From contig JAQGOP010000011.1 of the NCBI GenBank assembly GCA_028293545.1, positions 1 to 64,000 on the forward strand: DNA of 64,000 nt, given 5' to 3'. Under the pieces are notes generated by a model, which was given only the letters and a program-made list of their open reading frames with translations, was not told where the DNA came from and ran no database searches. Source of the stretch: Verrucomicrobiota bacterium. GTDB taxonomy: Bacteria > Verrucomicrobiota > Verrucomicrobiia > Opitutales > Opitutaceae. Numbering within the stretch: position 1 is the first letter of the stretch; every line of letters begins with the position of its first letter. Shown here piece by piece: positions 18,492 through 28,130 of this stretch. Both the position numbers and the translations under genes were made by a program.

Positions 18492-19466
18492 ATGGAATTC
18501 CAGTTTACTCCAGTCTCGGCTCCGCCCTCCGACGCGTCGTTGCTCGACACGTACTCCCAATCGGTTTCCAGCGCCGTGGCCGCGGCGCACCCGGCCGTCG
18601 TCCACATTGAAGTGCAGGGCAATTCCGCCCCGGGTGGCTCCGGCTCCGGCTTCTTCATTTCGCCCGACGGCTACGTGCTCACGAACAGCCACGTTGTCCA
18701 CGGCGCGCGGGCATTGAAGGTTTTTCTCGCGGACGGCCGCAAGCTGTCGGCCGATCTCATTGGCGACGATCCTGACACCGACCTCGCGGTCTTGCGGGTG
18801 AGTACGGACGAACTTGCGCATCTCGCGCTCGCAGACAGCGACGCGGTGCGGCCGGGCCAGATTGCCATCGCGATCGGGTCGCCCATGGGATTCCAGCAGA
18901 CGGTGACCGCCGGGATTGTCAGCGGGCTCGGGCGTTCGCTGCGCGGCGCCTCGGGACGCCTCATCGACAATGTCATCCAGACCGATGCCGCGTTGAACCC
19001 GGGAAACTCCGGCGGGCCGCTCGTGAACACCCGCGGCGAAGTGATCGGGGTCAACACCGCGATCATCCGCCCGGCACAGGGAATTTGTTTCGCGATCGCG
19101 AGCAACACCGCGCGCTGGGTCGTGGCGTGGCTGATCAAGGACGGCCGGATTCGCCGGAGCTTCATTGGCCTCGCCGGCCAAAATGTCCCGTTGATCCGCA
19201 AGGTCGCGCGCTATCACCACATCGCGCAGGAAACGGGCGTGCTGGTGGCGGGGATGGACCCGGGCAGTCCGGCGGCGCGCTCGGGTTTACTGGAAGGCGA
19301 CATCGTGCTGGCGCTGGATGGCGTCCCGACGCCCGCGATCGACACGCTGCACAAATTGCTGACGGCAGATCGAATCGGTGAGCGGGCGATCGTCACGTTT
19401 CTTCGCGGCGTGGAACTGCGGCGCCACGCGATCATCCCGCTCGAGATGCCGACACGTCCGGAGTAG
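18492..19466 (+). CDS. HtrA/DegP-like serine protease with PDZ domain
   Basis: The 324 residues form a trypsin-like S1C domain with the catalytic triad H67 (LTNSHVV), D97 (DTDLAVLRV) and S173 (NPGNSGGPL), followed by one PDZ domain (about 215-310). DegP-type proteases normally remove misfolded proteins in the periplasm. No signal peptide or membrane anchor is visible from ATG 18492 (MEFQFTPVSAPP), so either it is cytoplasmic or the true start lies elsewhere; no better start was seen. E. coli DegP has two PDZ domains, so this is the shorter DegS-like layout. It lies between two giant secreted proteins. The TAG stop is shared with a family B repeat. Confidence 0.88.
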   Translation: MEFQFTPVSAPPSDASLLDTYSQSVSSAVAAAHPAVVHIEVQGNSAPGGSGSGFFISPDGYVLTNSHVVHGARALKVFLADGRKLSADLIGDDPDTDLAVLRVSTDELAHLALADSDAVRPGQIAIAIGSPMGFQQTVTAGIVSGLGRSLRGASGRLIDNVIQTDAALNPGNSGGPLVNTRGEVIGVNTAIIRPAQGICFAIASNTARWVVAWLIKDGRIRRSFIGLAGQNVPLIRKVARYHHIAQETGVLVAGMDPGSPAARSGLLEGDIVLALDGVPTPAIDTLHKLLTADRIGERAIVTFLRGVELRRHAIIPLEMPTRPE

Positions 19467-19490
19467 CGCAGGCGGCCCGCCCGCTCCGGG
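19464..19490 (+). repeat. family B palindromic repeat at the htrA-like stop codon
   Basis: tagcgcaggcggcccgcccg with an internal gcaggcgg/cccgcc symmetry; the TAG ends the protease gene. The rest of the gap contains a ggaaaccggatcgg piece of family A near 19577. Confidence 0.72.
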
Positions 19491-19628
19491 GAGAAAGCAG
19501 CGAACATGAAGGCAGTTATTCGGCCGCTGCAGCCACCTCTCCACTCGGGCGGGGTCGAAGGCTTTCCGCGGAAACCGGATCGGCACTTCAGCGCTTGACC
19601 CGCGCCGGCTATGACGAACCTCTTAGCC

Positions 19629-19880
19629 ATGGCCACCCCGACGGAGCAGAATTTTGAGGATTATAAACGCGCCGAGAAAAAAGCGCTGCAGTTGCTCGTG
19701 GAGATGAAAGCCGTCACGCCGCGCAAGGTTGATATCGAGCTCGCCTTGCTCGTCGCGGTTTTCGAACTCCACCAAGGCGCGGTGCCGCCCGAAACCGTCG
19801 CGGCCATTGTCCAGGGCCACCTCAAGCAACTCCTCCCGTTCTACGCCGCGAAAGCCGCGGCCAAGAAGGATTCGGCCTGA
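19629..19880 (+). CDS. small conserved helical protein, unknown
   Basis: An 83-residue protein starting MATPTEQNFEDYKRAEKKA, rich in Ala, Lys, Glu and Leu and probably all alpha-helical (LALLVAVFELHQGAVPPETV, then HLKQLLPFY). An in-frame ATG 18 bases upstream (19611) would add six residues; 19629 gives the more natural acidic start. It lies between the protease and the STAS-like gene, all in one direction. No family was recognised. Confidence 0.55.
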   Translation: MATPTEQNFEDYKRAEKKALQLLVEMKAVTPRKVDIELALLVAVFELHQGAVPPETVAAIVQGHLKQLLPFYAAKAAAKKDSA

Positions 19881-19983
19881 CGCAAAAAATGGTTTACCGC
19901 GGCCCGGGCGGGAGGAATTCAGCTGATTCGCCGATGCGCGAAACTTTCCCCGGCTGGCCGCGTCATGCGCGTTCGTAACGCCC

Positions 19984-20361
19984 GTGACTGTCCTTTCCGT
20001 GCTCAACATCGAAGCTGACCCTGTTCGCAATTTTGCGCGGATGCGCTACGTGGGAACCGTCACCGCCGCGCATTTCGTGGATAGCCTTGCGGTCTTCGAC
20101 GGCTTCCTGGGCCAGATGCGTCCCGGGTTCAGCGTGCTGGTTGACCTCAGCGGATTGGATATGATGGAGCTCGAGTGCGTCCCGCACCTCACGGAAATCA
20201 TGGATCGCTGCAAGGCCTGCGGGATCGGCACGGTGGTCCGCGTCATCCCGGATCCCAGCAAGGACATCGGTTTCAATATCCTTTCTCTCATCCACTATCG
20301 CGGCGAAGTGCGGATCATCACGTGCGAGACGCTCGTTGAAGCTGAAAAATATTTCGCCTGA
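19984..20361 (+). CDS. STAS-like (anti-sigma antagonist-type) protein
   Basis: A 125-residue protein with a GTG start (MTVLSVLNIEADPVRNFARM). It has alternating beta strands and helices ending in a strand RIITCETLVEAEKYF. The central VLVDLSGLDMMELECVPHL is reminiscent of the SpoIIAA/STAS fold, where a strand ends in DLSG before the switch residue. That suggests a regulator that binds partner proteins, but the match is by pattern and the conserved serine is in DLSG rather than firmly aligned. It lies 82 bases before the second giant PEP-CTERM protein, so a regulatory link is possible. Confidence 0.55.
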   Translation: MTVLSVLNIEADPVRNFARMRYVGTVTAAHFVDSLAVFDGFLGQMRPGFSVLVDLSGLDMMELECVPHLTEIMDRCKACGIGTVVRVIPDPSKDIGFNILSLIHYRGEVRIITCETLVEAEKYFA

Positions 20362-20442
20362 GTGTCCCGTGGGCAAATTGCACGGTGGCGTACGCATTAA
20401 AATAATTCGACTACGCGACCTAGGTACTTTCACTCAGGGTTT

Positions 20443-23400
20443 GTGAAGCCCCTATTGCGGACCGCCCTAGTTGCGGCGTTGACCCTTTTGCTGGGCGTAA
20501 TGTCGGTCCGCGAAGCGCGCGCAGTAGTTTATACATGGAATTCCGGCGATATAGTCACCGGCTCGATTTCGCCGAGTGGGACGTTGACGATCAACTCCGC
20601 TGACACGCTCGATATCCACACCGGCAACGACCACGACCTCAACGGGCGCCTGGCGGTCAACAATGGCACGGTCCTTTGGGTGAACGGCGATATTCGAGGC
20701 GGCAACGGCGGTGGCTTTGTCAACAATGCGACGTGGAACGACTCGGCCAACAGTTCCCAGATCAACAACGCGTTCGGCGGCAGCGGCGGCACGGTGTTCA
20801 ACAACGCCGTCGGCGGATCCTATAACAAGACCTCCGGCCTGACCACGTTCAACATCGGGTTCACCAACCAGGGCACGATCAACGTGAGCGGCGGCACGCT
20901 GAACCTCGCGCAGGGCGGGACGTTTTCGAACGGCTCGGTCGCCGGCAGTTCCGGTTCCGGCATCCTCAAGCTCACCGGTGGGACGCTTACGATGACGGGC
21001 AACGTGACCCTCACGAATTTCCTGCTGCTGGCGGGAACGTTTTCCGGCAACCACACGCTCACGGGCAGCACGATCAATTGGCAGGATGGGAATATGAACG
21101 GCGCGTTCACGACGACGCTGGCGTCCGGCACTTCGCTCACGATCACGACGGGCGCCGACAAGGATCTCAACGCGCACGCGCTCGTGAATTACGGCACGAT
21201 CAATTGGACCAACGGCAACCTGCGCTCGGGCAATGGCGGGGTAATCACCAACCACGGCCTCTGGGTCGATACGGCCAACGGCGACCAGATCAATAATGCT
21301 TTCGGCGGTACCGGTGGGACGACGTTTATCAATGCCGCGGACGGCACCTACACCAAGACTTCCGGCACGAGTAGCTTCGAAGTGGGCTTCATCAACTACG
21401 GCGCGGTCTCGGTGACCGGCGGCACGCTGAACATCGATGCAGGCGGCACCTTTTATAATGGCTCGACGATCGGGAGCAGCGGGACCGGCGTGGTGCAGTT
21501 GACGGGAGGATTATTCACCGGCGCCGGCGGGGGAAATTTCACCGCGACGAATCTATTGCTGACCGGCGGCACGATCGGCGACGGCATCGTTTTCCTCGGA
21601 ACGACCAATTGGATCTCCAGCAATTTCAATGGGGTGGGCACGTCCCAGGTCGGCGCCGGCGCGACGCTCAACGTGTCGAGCGGGGCGGATCACGATTTGC
21701 AGAGCCACACCGTGGTGAACAGCGGCACGGTGAACTGGCAGGCCGGGAACATTCGCTCCGGTTCCGGCGGCATCATCACCAATCACGGCACCTGGAATGA
21801 CACCGCGGACACCTATCAGGTGAACAATGCCTTTGGCGGCACGGGCGGCACCACGTTTCAAAATGCTTCCGACGGCACCTATCACAAAATCTCGGGCGTC
21901 TCGACCTTGGCCGGCGTCCTCGTCAATGACGGCGTCATCAGCGTCACCGGCGGCACCCTCAACCTCGTTGGCGGCACCCTCAACGATAACTCCACGATCG
22001 GAAGTTCGGGTTCAGGGGTGGTGCAGTTGACGAGTGGGACGTTGACGGGCTCGGGCACGCTTTTCGTCCAGAATTTCCTGCTCAGTGGCGGCGTGGTCGC
22101 CGGCACGCAGACTTTCCAAGGCACGCTCAGCTGGCTGGCGAGTGCGTTCAGCGGGTCCGGCACGTCCACGTTCGGGAGTGGATCCACGCTCTCGATCCTG
22201 ACCGGCAACGATCACGATTACAATGGGCGGACCCTTGTGAACAACGGCACCGTCGCATGGACCGCGGGGAATATCCGCTCCGGCAACGGCGGCTCGTTCA
22301 CGAATAACTCCGTGTGGAACGACTCGAGCAACGGCTTTCAGATCAACAACGCATTCGGCGGATCCGGCGGCACGACTTTCACCAACAACGGCACCTACAA
22401 CAAGACCGCCGGCACGACCACGCTCGCCGGTTCCGTCCTCGTCAACAATGGGACCATCAGTGTCTCGAACGGCACGCTCAACCTCGACGGCGGTATCCTG
22501 AACAACGGATCCACGATCGGGAGTTCCGGCACCGGCACGGTCCAGCTGGTTTCGAGCAACCTGGTCGGCAACGGCACGCTCCACGTGCAGAATTTCCTTT
22601 TGACCGGCGGCTCGCTGAGTGGCACGCAGGCTTTCGATGGCAGCCTGAACTGGGTGGCCACCACGCTCGGCAACACCGGCTCCACGACGATTACAAACAC
22701 GGGCGCGTTCACGATCAGCAGCGGCAACGATCACGATTTCAACAGCCACACGATCGTCAACAACGGCACGGTCACTTGGACCGCTGGCAACCTGCGCTCC
22801 GGCAGCGGCGGCAGCATTACGAATAACGGGACTTGGAATGACTCGGCGAGTTACCAGGTCAACAATGCGTTCGGCGGATCCGGCGGCACGACCTTCGCGA
22901 ACAACGGCACCTATAACAAAACGGGCGGCACCTCGATCCTCGCGAACGGCGTGTTGGTCAACAACGGCATCATCAACGTCAGCGCCGGCACGTTGACGCT
23001 CGACGGTGGCTTGCTGAACACCGGTTCGTCGCTCGTCAGCACCGGTTCCGGTCTCGCCCAGTTGAACTCCGGCGCCCTGTCGGCCATCGGGACGGTCAAC
23101 GTCCAGAACTTTCTGTTGAACGGCGGCGTGCTCCTCGGCTCGCAAACGTTCACCGGCTCGCTGAGCTGGGTGGCGACGGACCTGAACACCGCGTACACGA
23201 CCACCGCCGACAGCGCCGCGGCTTTCATCATTACGTCCGGCAGCGACCACAACTTCAGCAGCCATACGATCGTCAACAACGGCACCGTCACTTGGGTCGC
23301 CGGCGATCTCCGCTCGGGCAACGGCGGCAGGATCACGAATAACGGGGTTTGGAACGACGCCTCCTCGAACCAAATCAACAATGCCTACGGCGGTGCGGGC

Positions 23401-24120
23401 GGCACGGCCTATGTCAACGGCGTCACGGGTGTTTATAACAAGGTTTCCGGCGCGAGCACGATGCAGGTGCCGTTCACGAACAACGGTTACCTGGCGCTGC
23501 AGGGCGGAAGCCTCACGCTGAACAGCACGTTCACGAGTTCGACCGGCCACGTCACGCTCGGCGCGGGCAGCACGCTCAGCTCCGGCAGCGCGCTGGTCTT
23601 TGACGATGGCTCACTGGTTGACGGATCGGGGACCTTGACGGCGCCGTCGATCGCAATGAGCGGCGATTTCGCTCCAGGCAGCGCGTTGAGTTCGGGGGTG
23701 TTGAACGTCACCGCCAACCTCACGCTGCTCGGGGTCTCCCGTTCGGCATTTGGCCTCGGCGGGACGACGGTCGGCAGCGGCTACGACCAGCTCGCCGTCA
23801 GCGGTACGACCACGCTGGGCGGGGACTTGGTGATTTATTTCCGGGGTTCGTTTGAGTCCACGGTGACAAACGGAATGACATTTACGGTGCTCAGTTCGAC
23901 CAACCTCGCGGGCTCCTTCGGCAACATCGTGAACGGAGGCCAGCTTTACTCGGCCGATGGGCTCGCACGGTTCACCGTGAATTACGGAGTCGGCAGCCCA
24001 TTCGGTGCGACCAACGTGGTGCTTTCGAATTATACCATGGTGCCTGAGCCATCGACCTGGGCCCTGTTGCTGAGCGGCGCGGGTTTGCTCGCACTCCGGT
24101 TCCGTCGCCGTCGCAAGTAG
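20443..24120 (+). CDS. second giant secreted repeat protein with PEP-CTERM signal
   Basis: A 1225-residue protein with a GTG start ([20 protein letters not shown]) and a signal peptide ending near AREARA. The C-terminus [20 protein letters not shown] then RFRRRRK is a PEP-CTERM signal. Six internal units of about 172-177 residues are marked by [17 protein letters not shown] and by [15 protein letters not shown] and [12 protein letters not shown]. Landmarks start at 20623, 21151, 21682, 22204, 22723 and 23239. The Asn/Gly/Thr/Ser-rich repeats predict a beta-helix. It differs in sequence from the 13598 protein but shares the plan: six units, a non-repeat C-terminal domain and a sorting signal. 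Likely displayed on or released from the surface. The TAG stop starts a family B repeat. Confidence 0.88.
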   Translation: MKPLLRTALVAALTLLLGVMSVREARAVVYTWNSGDIVTGSISPSGTLTINSADTLDIHTGNDHDLNGRLAVNNGTVLWVNGDIRGGNGGGFVNNATWNDSANSSQINNAFGGSGGTVFNNAVGGSYNKTSGLTTFNIGFTNQGTINVSGGTLNLAQGGTFSNGSVAGSSGSGILKLTGGTLTMTGNVTLTNFLLLAGTFSGNHTLTGSTINWQDGNMNGAFTTTLASGTSLTITTGADKDLNAHALVNYGTINWTNGNLRSGNGGVITNHGLWVDTANGDQINNAFGGTGGTTFINAADGTYTKTSGTSSFEVGFINYGAVSVTGGTLNIDAGGTFYNGSTIGSSGTGVVQLTGGLFTGAGGGNFTATNLLLTGGTIGDGIVFLGTTNWISSNFNGVGTSQVGAGATLNVSSGADHDLQSHTVVNSGTVNWQAGNIRSGSGGIITNHGTWNDTADTYQVNNAFGGTGGTTFQNASDGTYHKISGVSTLAGVLVNDGVISVTGGTLNLVGGTLNDNSTIGSSGSGVVQLTSGTLTGSGTLFVQNFLLSGGVVAGTQTFQGTLSWLASAFSGSGTSTFGSGSTLSILTGNDHDYNGRTLVNNGTVAWTAGNIRSGNGGSFTNNSVWNDSSNGFQINNAFGGSGGTTFTNNGTYNKTAGTTTLAGSVLVNNGTISVSNGTLNLDGGILNNGSTIGSSGTGTVQLVSSNLVGNGTLHVQNFLLTGGSLSGTQAFDGSLNWVATTLGNTGSTTITNTGAFTISSGNDHDFNSHTIVNNGTVTWTAGNLRSGSGGSITNNGTWNDSASYQVNNAFGGSGGTTFANNGTYNKTGGTSILANGVLVNNGIINVSAGTLTLDGGLLNTGSSLVSTGSGLAQLNSGALSAIGTVNVQNFLLNGGVLLGSQTFTGSLSWVATDLNTAYTTTADSAAAFIITSGSDHNFSSHTIVNNGTVTWVAGDLRSGNGGRITNNGVWNDASSNQINNAYGGAGGTAYVNGVTGVYNKVSGASTMQVPFTNNGYLALQGGSLTLNSTFTSSTGHVTLGAGSTLSSGSALVFDDGSLVDGSGTLTAPSIAMSGDFAPGSALSSGVLNVTANLTLLGVSRSAFGLGGTTVGSGYDQLAVSGTTTLGGDLVIYFRGSFESTVTNGMTFTVLSSTNLAGSFGNIVNGGQLYSADGLARFTVNYGVGSPFGATNVVLSNYTMVPEPSTWALLLSGAGLLALRFRRRRK

Positions 24121-24146
24121 CGCAGGCGCCCGCCTGCTTCGTGAAG
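24118..24146 (+). repeat. family B palindromic repeat at a stop codon
   Basis: tagcgcaggcgcccgcctgc is a clear palindrome (gcaggcg, two-base loop, cgcctgc). Its first triplet is the stop codon of the giant PEP-CTERM gene. Confidence 0.78.
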
Positions 24147-24262
24147 TAGCGAGTAGCGAACGACCGAGGCCTTTGCCCGCGCATGCTCGCTTTTTCGCGA
24201 CGCCGGTCCCGCGCGCGCTACTTTCGTTTGCCAACCATCCCGGCCCGTCGAACATCGCCGAC

Positions 24263-25459
24263 ATGCTTACACCCGGCACCCTCGGCACTCCGCTCACAGC
24301 GGGCGCGACTCGCGTCCTTTTCCTGGGATCGGGCGAACTGGGCAAGGAGGTCGCGATCGAACTCCAGCGGCTCGGGTGCGAGGTGATTGCCTGCGACCGT
24401 TACCAGAATGCGCCCGCGATGCAGGTGGCGCACCGCAGCTATGTGTTCCCGATGCTCGACGCCCTTTCGCTGCGCCGCGTGATCGCACGCGAGCAGCCGG
24501 ATTTGATCGTGCCCGAGATCGAGGCGATCGCGACGGACGTGCTGGTTGAATTGGAACAGGCGGGACAACGCGTGATCCCCACCGCGCGCGCCGCCAGGCT
24601 CACGATGAATCGCGAAGGCATTCGGCGGCTCGCGGCCGAGGAACTCCAACTCCCGACGTCGCCGTACCGATTCGTGGGGACTGAAGCCGAGGCGTTGTCC
24701 GCGGCGACTGCGCTGGGTTTTCCGTGCGTCCTGAAGCCGTTGATGTCGTCCAGCGGGCACGGCCAGAGCCTCGTCAAGACCGCCGCCGAACTCCCGAAAG
24801 CCTGGCGCTATTCGCAGGAAGGCGCGCGCGCCGGATCCGGCCGATGCATCGTGGAGGGATTCATCCGCTTCGATTACGAAATCACCGTGCTCACCGTCTC
24901 GGCGGTTAACGGCGTGCAATGCTGTCCCCCGATCGGGCACGTCCAGATCGACGGCGACTATCGCGAAAGCTGGCAGCCGTGCCCGATGTCCGAGCAGACT
25001 TGGGCGGAGGCGCAGCGCGTCGCGAAAAAGGTTGTCGGCGCGCTGGGCGGCTTCGGGATTTTCGGCGTCGAATGTTTCGTGCGCGGCGAGGAAGTGATTT
25101 TCAGCGAAGTGAGCCCGCGCCCGCACGACACCGGCCTTGTGACGATTGGCAGCCAGCAGTGGTCGGAGTTCGCGTTGCACGCGCGGGCGATCCTCGGCTT
25201 GCCGGTGCCGCCGATTCGGCTGCTGCGTCCGGCCTTCAGCGTGGCCTTGCTCGGGGAAGGCGAGGGCGTGCCCGTCTTCAGTGGGCTCGAGGCCGCGCTG
25301 GCCGTCCCGGAGACCCATCTCCGGCTCTTCGGGAAACCGGAATGTCGCGGTCATCGGCGCCTGGCGGTCGCGATCGCCACCGGCGAAACGATCGACGAAG
25401 CCCGCGACCGCGCGCGTCAGTGCGCGAGCGCGGTGAAGATTACACTGACCGGGTCGTAA
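24263..25459 (+). CDS. purT: formate-dependent GAR transformylase
   Basis: PurT makes formyl-GAR from GAR, formate and ATP, the third step of purine synthesis. The 398 residues (E. coli 392) form an ATP-grasp protein. It has [21 protein letters not shown] at the N-terminus, [26 protein letters not shown] (nucleotide-binding loop) and [25 protein letters not shown] (metal ligands). ATG 24263 ([11 protein letters not shown]) is chosen because it matches the family N-terminus; the open frame upstream to 24173 carries no recognisable sequence. Other purine genes are at 31322-39010, so the pathway is spread over this window. Confidence 0.95.
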   Translation: MLTPGTLGTPLTAGATRVLFLGSGELGKEVAIELQRLGCEVIACDRYQNAPAMQVAHRSYVFPMLDALSLRRVIAREQPDLIVPEIEAIATDVLVELEQAGQRVIPTARAARLTMNREGIRRLAAEELQLPTSPYRFVGTEAEALSAATALGFPCVLKPLMSSSGHGQSLVKTAAELPKAWRYSQEGARAGSGRCIVEGFIRFDYEITVLTVSAVNGVQCCPPIGHVQIDGDYRESWQPCPMSEQTWAEAQRVAKKVVGALGGFGIFGVECFVRGEEVIFSEVSPRPHDTGLVTIGSQQWSEFALHARAILGLPVPPIRLLRPAFSVALLGEGEGVPVFSGLEAALAVPETHLRLFGKPECRGHRRLAVAIATGETIDEARDRARQCASAVKITLTGS

Positions 25460-25492
25460 GTAGCGCGGGCATCCGGCCTGCCTCGTTCGGTC
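25460..25492 (+). repeat. family B repeat after purT
   Basis: gtagcgcgggcatccggcct starts one base after the TAA of purT. It is the same TAGCGC-start element, here not used as a stop. The rest of the 25460-25616 gap shows no gene. Confidence 0.65.
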
Positions 25493-25616
25493 TGCGCTCG
25501 ACGCCGTGGGCCAAAACTCACGCCCATGCATTGCTCGCCGAAGCGGGCCGCAGGCCGGCACTACGCTGACCCAACTGAACGTTGCACTTTCGATGACTCG
25601 CTGAACGCTCCCACGC

Positions 25617-26528
25617 ATGTTGCCAACTCGGCAGGGTTCAATCCGACTTTTTCGCCTCTGGGGGATCGACGTTCATCTCCATTGGCTCTGGTTCGTCGCG
25701 GGAATCTACCTGGTTTCCCAACGTGTCCCGCAGTATGAGGCCCCGTTCTGGGCGCTGTTCGAGTACCTCGGGTTGTTTTCGATCGTGCTGCTGCACGAAT
25801 TCGGCCACGCGCTCGCCTGTCGCAGCGTCGGCGGAGATGCCCACCAAATCATTCTCTGGCCGCTCGGCGGGGTCGCTTACGTCAATCCACCGGCGCGCCC
25901 CGGCGCCACACTGTGGAGCATCGCCGCGGGGCCGCTCGTCAACGTCGCCCTGATCCCAATCCTCCTGGGTGCCGCAGTCGCGCTGGACGGCACGGGTTGG
26001 GCGGAGGGACGACCGGATTTGGCGCGGTTCATTCGAGCGCTCCAGGATACGAATCTCGTCATCCTCATTTTTAATCTGCTTCCCATCTACCCGCTCGATG
26101 GCGGCCAGATCCTGCGCTCGCTGCTTTGGTTTTTCATGGGCAAGGCGAGGAGCCTGATGGTCGCGTCGGTGCTGGGGCTGATTGGCGGTGCTGCTTTGGC
26201 GGTCTGGGCCGTGAGGGCGCAGTCCATATGGATGGGCATGATGATCTTGTTTCTCCTCAGCAATTGCTGGGCGGGTTTCAAATACGCCCAAGTCATTCGG
26301 AAAATTGAACGCCTGCCGCGTCGCGATGGTTTCGCCTGCCCGGTCTGCCGCACCGTCCCGCCGCTGGGGGCATTCTGGCGGTGCCAGCAATGCCAGCAAC
26401 CGTTCGACATGTTTGAGACGTCCGCAGTGTGCCCGCATTGCGCGACGATCAACGCCGCCACGCTTTGCCCGCACTGCGGCGAATCGCGGCCGATCCAGGC
26501 GTGGGACGCGCGCGTGCATGACATCTGA
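25617..26528 (+). CDS. site-2 protease-like membrane metalloprotease with zinc ribbon
   Basis: M50-family proteases cut substrates within the membrane. The 303-residue protein has the zinc motif HEFGH (60-64) in a membrane helix. The second catalytic motif is NLLPIYPLDGGQ (D161). Several further membrane segments run to about residue 225. The C-terminal 60 residues form a zinc-ribbon region with four CxxC pairs (CPVCRT, CQQCQQ, CPHCAT, CPHCGE). The ribbon is an addition to the basic S2P core and may bind substrate or nucleic acid; that is inference. The downstream methyltransferase gene overlaps it by 11 bases, suggesting co-translation. Confidence 0.88.
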   Translation: MLPTRQGSIRLFRLWGIDVHLHWLWFVAGIYLVSQRVPQYEAPFWALFEYLGLFSIVLLHEFGHALACRSVGGDAHQIILWPLGGVAYVNPPARPGATLWSIAAGPLVNVALIPILLGAAVALDGTGWAEGRPDLARFIRALQDTNLVILIFNLLPIYPLDGGQILRSLLWFFMGKARSLMVASVLGLIGGAALAVWAVRAQSIWMGMMILFLLSNCWAGFKYAQVIRKIERLPRRDGFACPVCRTVPPLGAFWRCQQCQQPFDMFETSAVCPHCATINAATLCPHCGESRPIQAWDARVHDI

Positions 26529-27219
26529 GCCGCGTGGACTCATGACGGAGATACCATCGTCGACGCCGGCACGTGAGGTGCATTGTGCGGATGCGATTCC
26601 CTGGATGCGTGCGCGAGGGCAAATCGTGGGGGCGTGTGCGGTGACTTCGCTGCCCGACGTCTCCGAAGTCGGGCTGGCCTTGCCGGTCTGGCGAACGTGG
26701 TTTCTCGAGGCGGTTCGGCTCGTGGTCGACTCTGTGCCCGACGAAGGCGCAGCCCTCTTTTTCCAGTCGGACATCAAGCATGACGGCGAATGGATCGATA
26801 AAGGCGCGATGGTCGTGCGCGCCGCGGAGGATGCGGGGGCGCGGGTGCTGTTTCACAAGATCGTTTGCCGGCGCCCGCCGGGCACCGCCACGTTTGGCCG
26901 GCCGGGCTACACGCACCTCATCGCGGTCTCCCGCAAAATGAAATGCCCGGCGGTGCTGCCGATCCCGGACGTGATCCTCGATGCCGGACGCCAAACCTGG
27001 GTTCGCGCGATGGGCATCCGCGCCGCGGCCCATGCGGTGGTTTTCGCCCGCGATCACGCGAAAGCCAAAATCATTTTCGATCCCTTCTGCGGCATTGGCA
27101 CCGTCCTGGCGGTGGCCAACGTGCTGGGCTTGGATGCGATCGGCGTGGAAAAAGCCCGGAAGCGGGCGGCCCAGGCGAAGGCGCTAATGATTATTTCATC
27201 GGAAGTCGCGGGACTGTAG
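26518..27219 (+). CDS. putative SAM-dependent methyltransferase (permuted motif order)
   Basis: The 233-residue product has TSLPD (43-47) in the place of a catalytic motif IV. The SAM-binding motif I DPFCGIGT comes only near the C-terminus (188-195), followed by VEKARKRA. That order (motif IV before motif I) is seen in amino-methyltransferases, and the DPFCGIGT form is shared with RNA and DNA base methyltransferases such as the Trm11 and N4/N6 groups. The target is unknown. ATG 26518 overlaps the upstream protease gene by 11 bases; ATG 26542 is an alternative that removes 8 residues. Confidence 0.72.
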   Translation: MTSEPRGLMTEIPSSTPAREVHCADAIPWMRARGQIVGACAVTSLPDVSEVGLALPVWRTWFLEAVRLVVDSVPDEGAALFFQSDIKHDGEWIDKGAMVVRAAEDAGARVLFHKIVCRRPPGTATFGRPGYTHLIAVSRKMKCPAVLPIPDVILDAGRQTWVRAMGIRAAAHAVVFARDHAKAKIIFDPFCGIGTVLAVANVLGLDAIGVEKARKRAAQAKALMIISSEVAGL

Positions 27220-27416
27220 CGGCGAATTTTCAAGGGTGTAAACTGAACGAGGGAACGTCAGTTTCCCTTACGAATTCCCCCGGGAAATCCCCGATAGTAT
27301 TATACACGCGCTTTATTTGTGCCGTGCAACCGGCGGAGTTCGAGAGGGTTGAAAACTGTCCGAAACTCCCGGTCCACCTTAGCACGCCGCTTGCTCTCAT
27401 CCTCGCACAACCCTTC

Positions 27417-27992
27417 ATGAAAAAACTCCTTTTCATTGTCCTCGCCGCCTTGGCAGTCGCCGTGAGTGCTCGCGCGACCACGCTTTCGGACAACAACCCG
27501 GCCGACGTGATCTTCTCGGGCATCAAGACCCGCGACCTGGACACCACGACCTACACGGGCCGTTTCGACCTGACGGGGTATGATCCGCTGACGATGACGG
27601 TGGACAGTGCGTGGGCGGAATTCACCTTTTTTGACCTGCTCGGATCGGAGTCCTTTACCGTTCACTTCACGGATTCGCTCCTGAGTCCCCTCCCGGACAA
27701 TTCCGTAACGCAGGGCAGTTTTTTCTGGTTCCTGACGTTGGGCGGGCCCTTGAACCAACTTGATGGCACCCTGCTGCTGGAACTGGATTCCACCGGCAGC
27801 CTCCATTACACGATCGACCGGCTCACCGGCTCTTTCACGCTCACAAACGCTTATCTCGAGGCCGAGGTGAGCGCGCGCCAGGTCCCGGACGGCGCCATGA
27901 CCGCGCTTCTTTTGGGCTTGGGCCTCATCGGCCTCGCTTCGTTCTCGCGCCTGCGCGTCCGCGTGCGTCTGCAGCGCGTGAAAGCGTCCTGA
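27417..27992 (+). CDS. small secreted protein with VPD-type C-terminal sorting signal
   Basis: A 191-residue protein with a signal peptide (MKKLLFIVLAALAVAVSARA). The C-terminus VPDGAMTALLLGLGLIGLAS is followed by an arginine-rich tail. This resembles the VPDSG/VPEP-type CTERM signals that are sorted like PEP-CTERM proteins. The body is beta-rich (FTFFDLLGSESFTVHFTD) with no recognisable enzyme motif. A very strong terminator follows. The upstream gap 27220-27416 contains no other gene. Confidence 0.78.
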   Translation: MKKLLFIVLAALAVAVSARATTLSDNNPADVIFSGIKTRDLDTTTYTGRFDLTGYDPLTMTVDSAWAEFTFFDLLGSESFTVHFTDSLLSPLPDNSVTQGSFFWFLTLGGPLNQLDGTLLLELDSTGSLHYTIDRLTGSFTLTNAYLEAEVSARQVPDGAMTALLLGLGLIGLASFSRLRVRVRLQRVKAS

Positions 27993-28008
27993 TCTTCCGT
28001 CCGCTTCG

Positions 28009-28040
28009 AAACTGCGGTCCTTCGGGGCCGCAGTTTTTTT
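28009..28040 (+). terminator. intrinsic terminator after the VPD-CTERM gene
   Basis: A 12-bp stem (aaactgcggtcc with gggccgcagttt, one G-T pair) closes a ttcg tetraloop and is followed by a T-run. It lies 17 bases after the stop codon. Confidence 0.92.
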
Positions 28041-28130
28041 ATGCCCCCGCGGCTGGACCGACTTCTCCGCTCTTAGGACAGCGGACTTCAGCGACTCGCT
28101 TCTGCGTCGTGCCGGGCTAGGGTCGTAAAC

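Noticed and set aside
22012-23550. 512-codon minus-strand frame within the second giant repeat gene
   Set aside because: Same reason: repeat-driven shadow with no independent family similarity.
13820-24100. CRISPR array or short tandem repeats
   Set aside because: The repeats here are 500-723 bases and lie inside coding sequence, with no short direct repeats and spacers.
13598-24120. Type V autotransporter system
   Set aside because: No C-terminal beta-barrel domain is visible in either giant protein; both end in PEP-CTERM signals instead.
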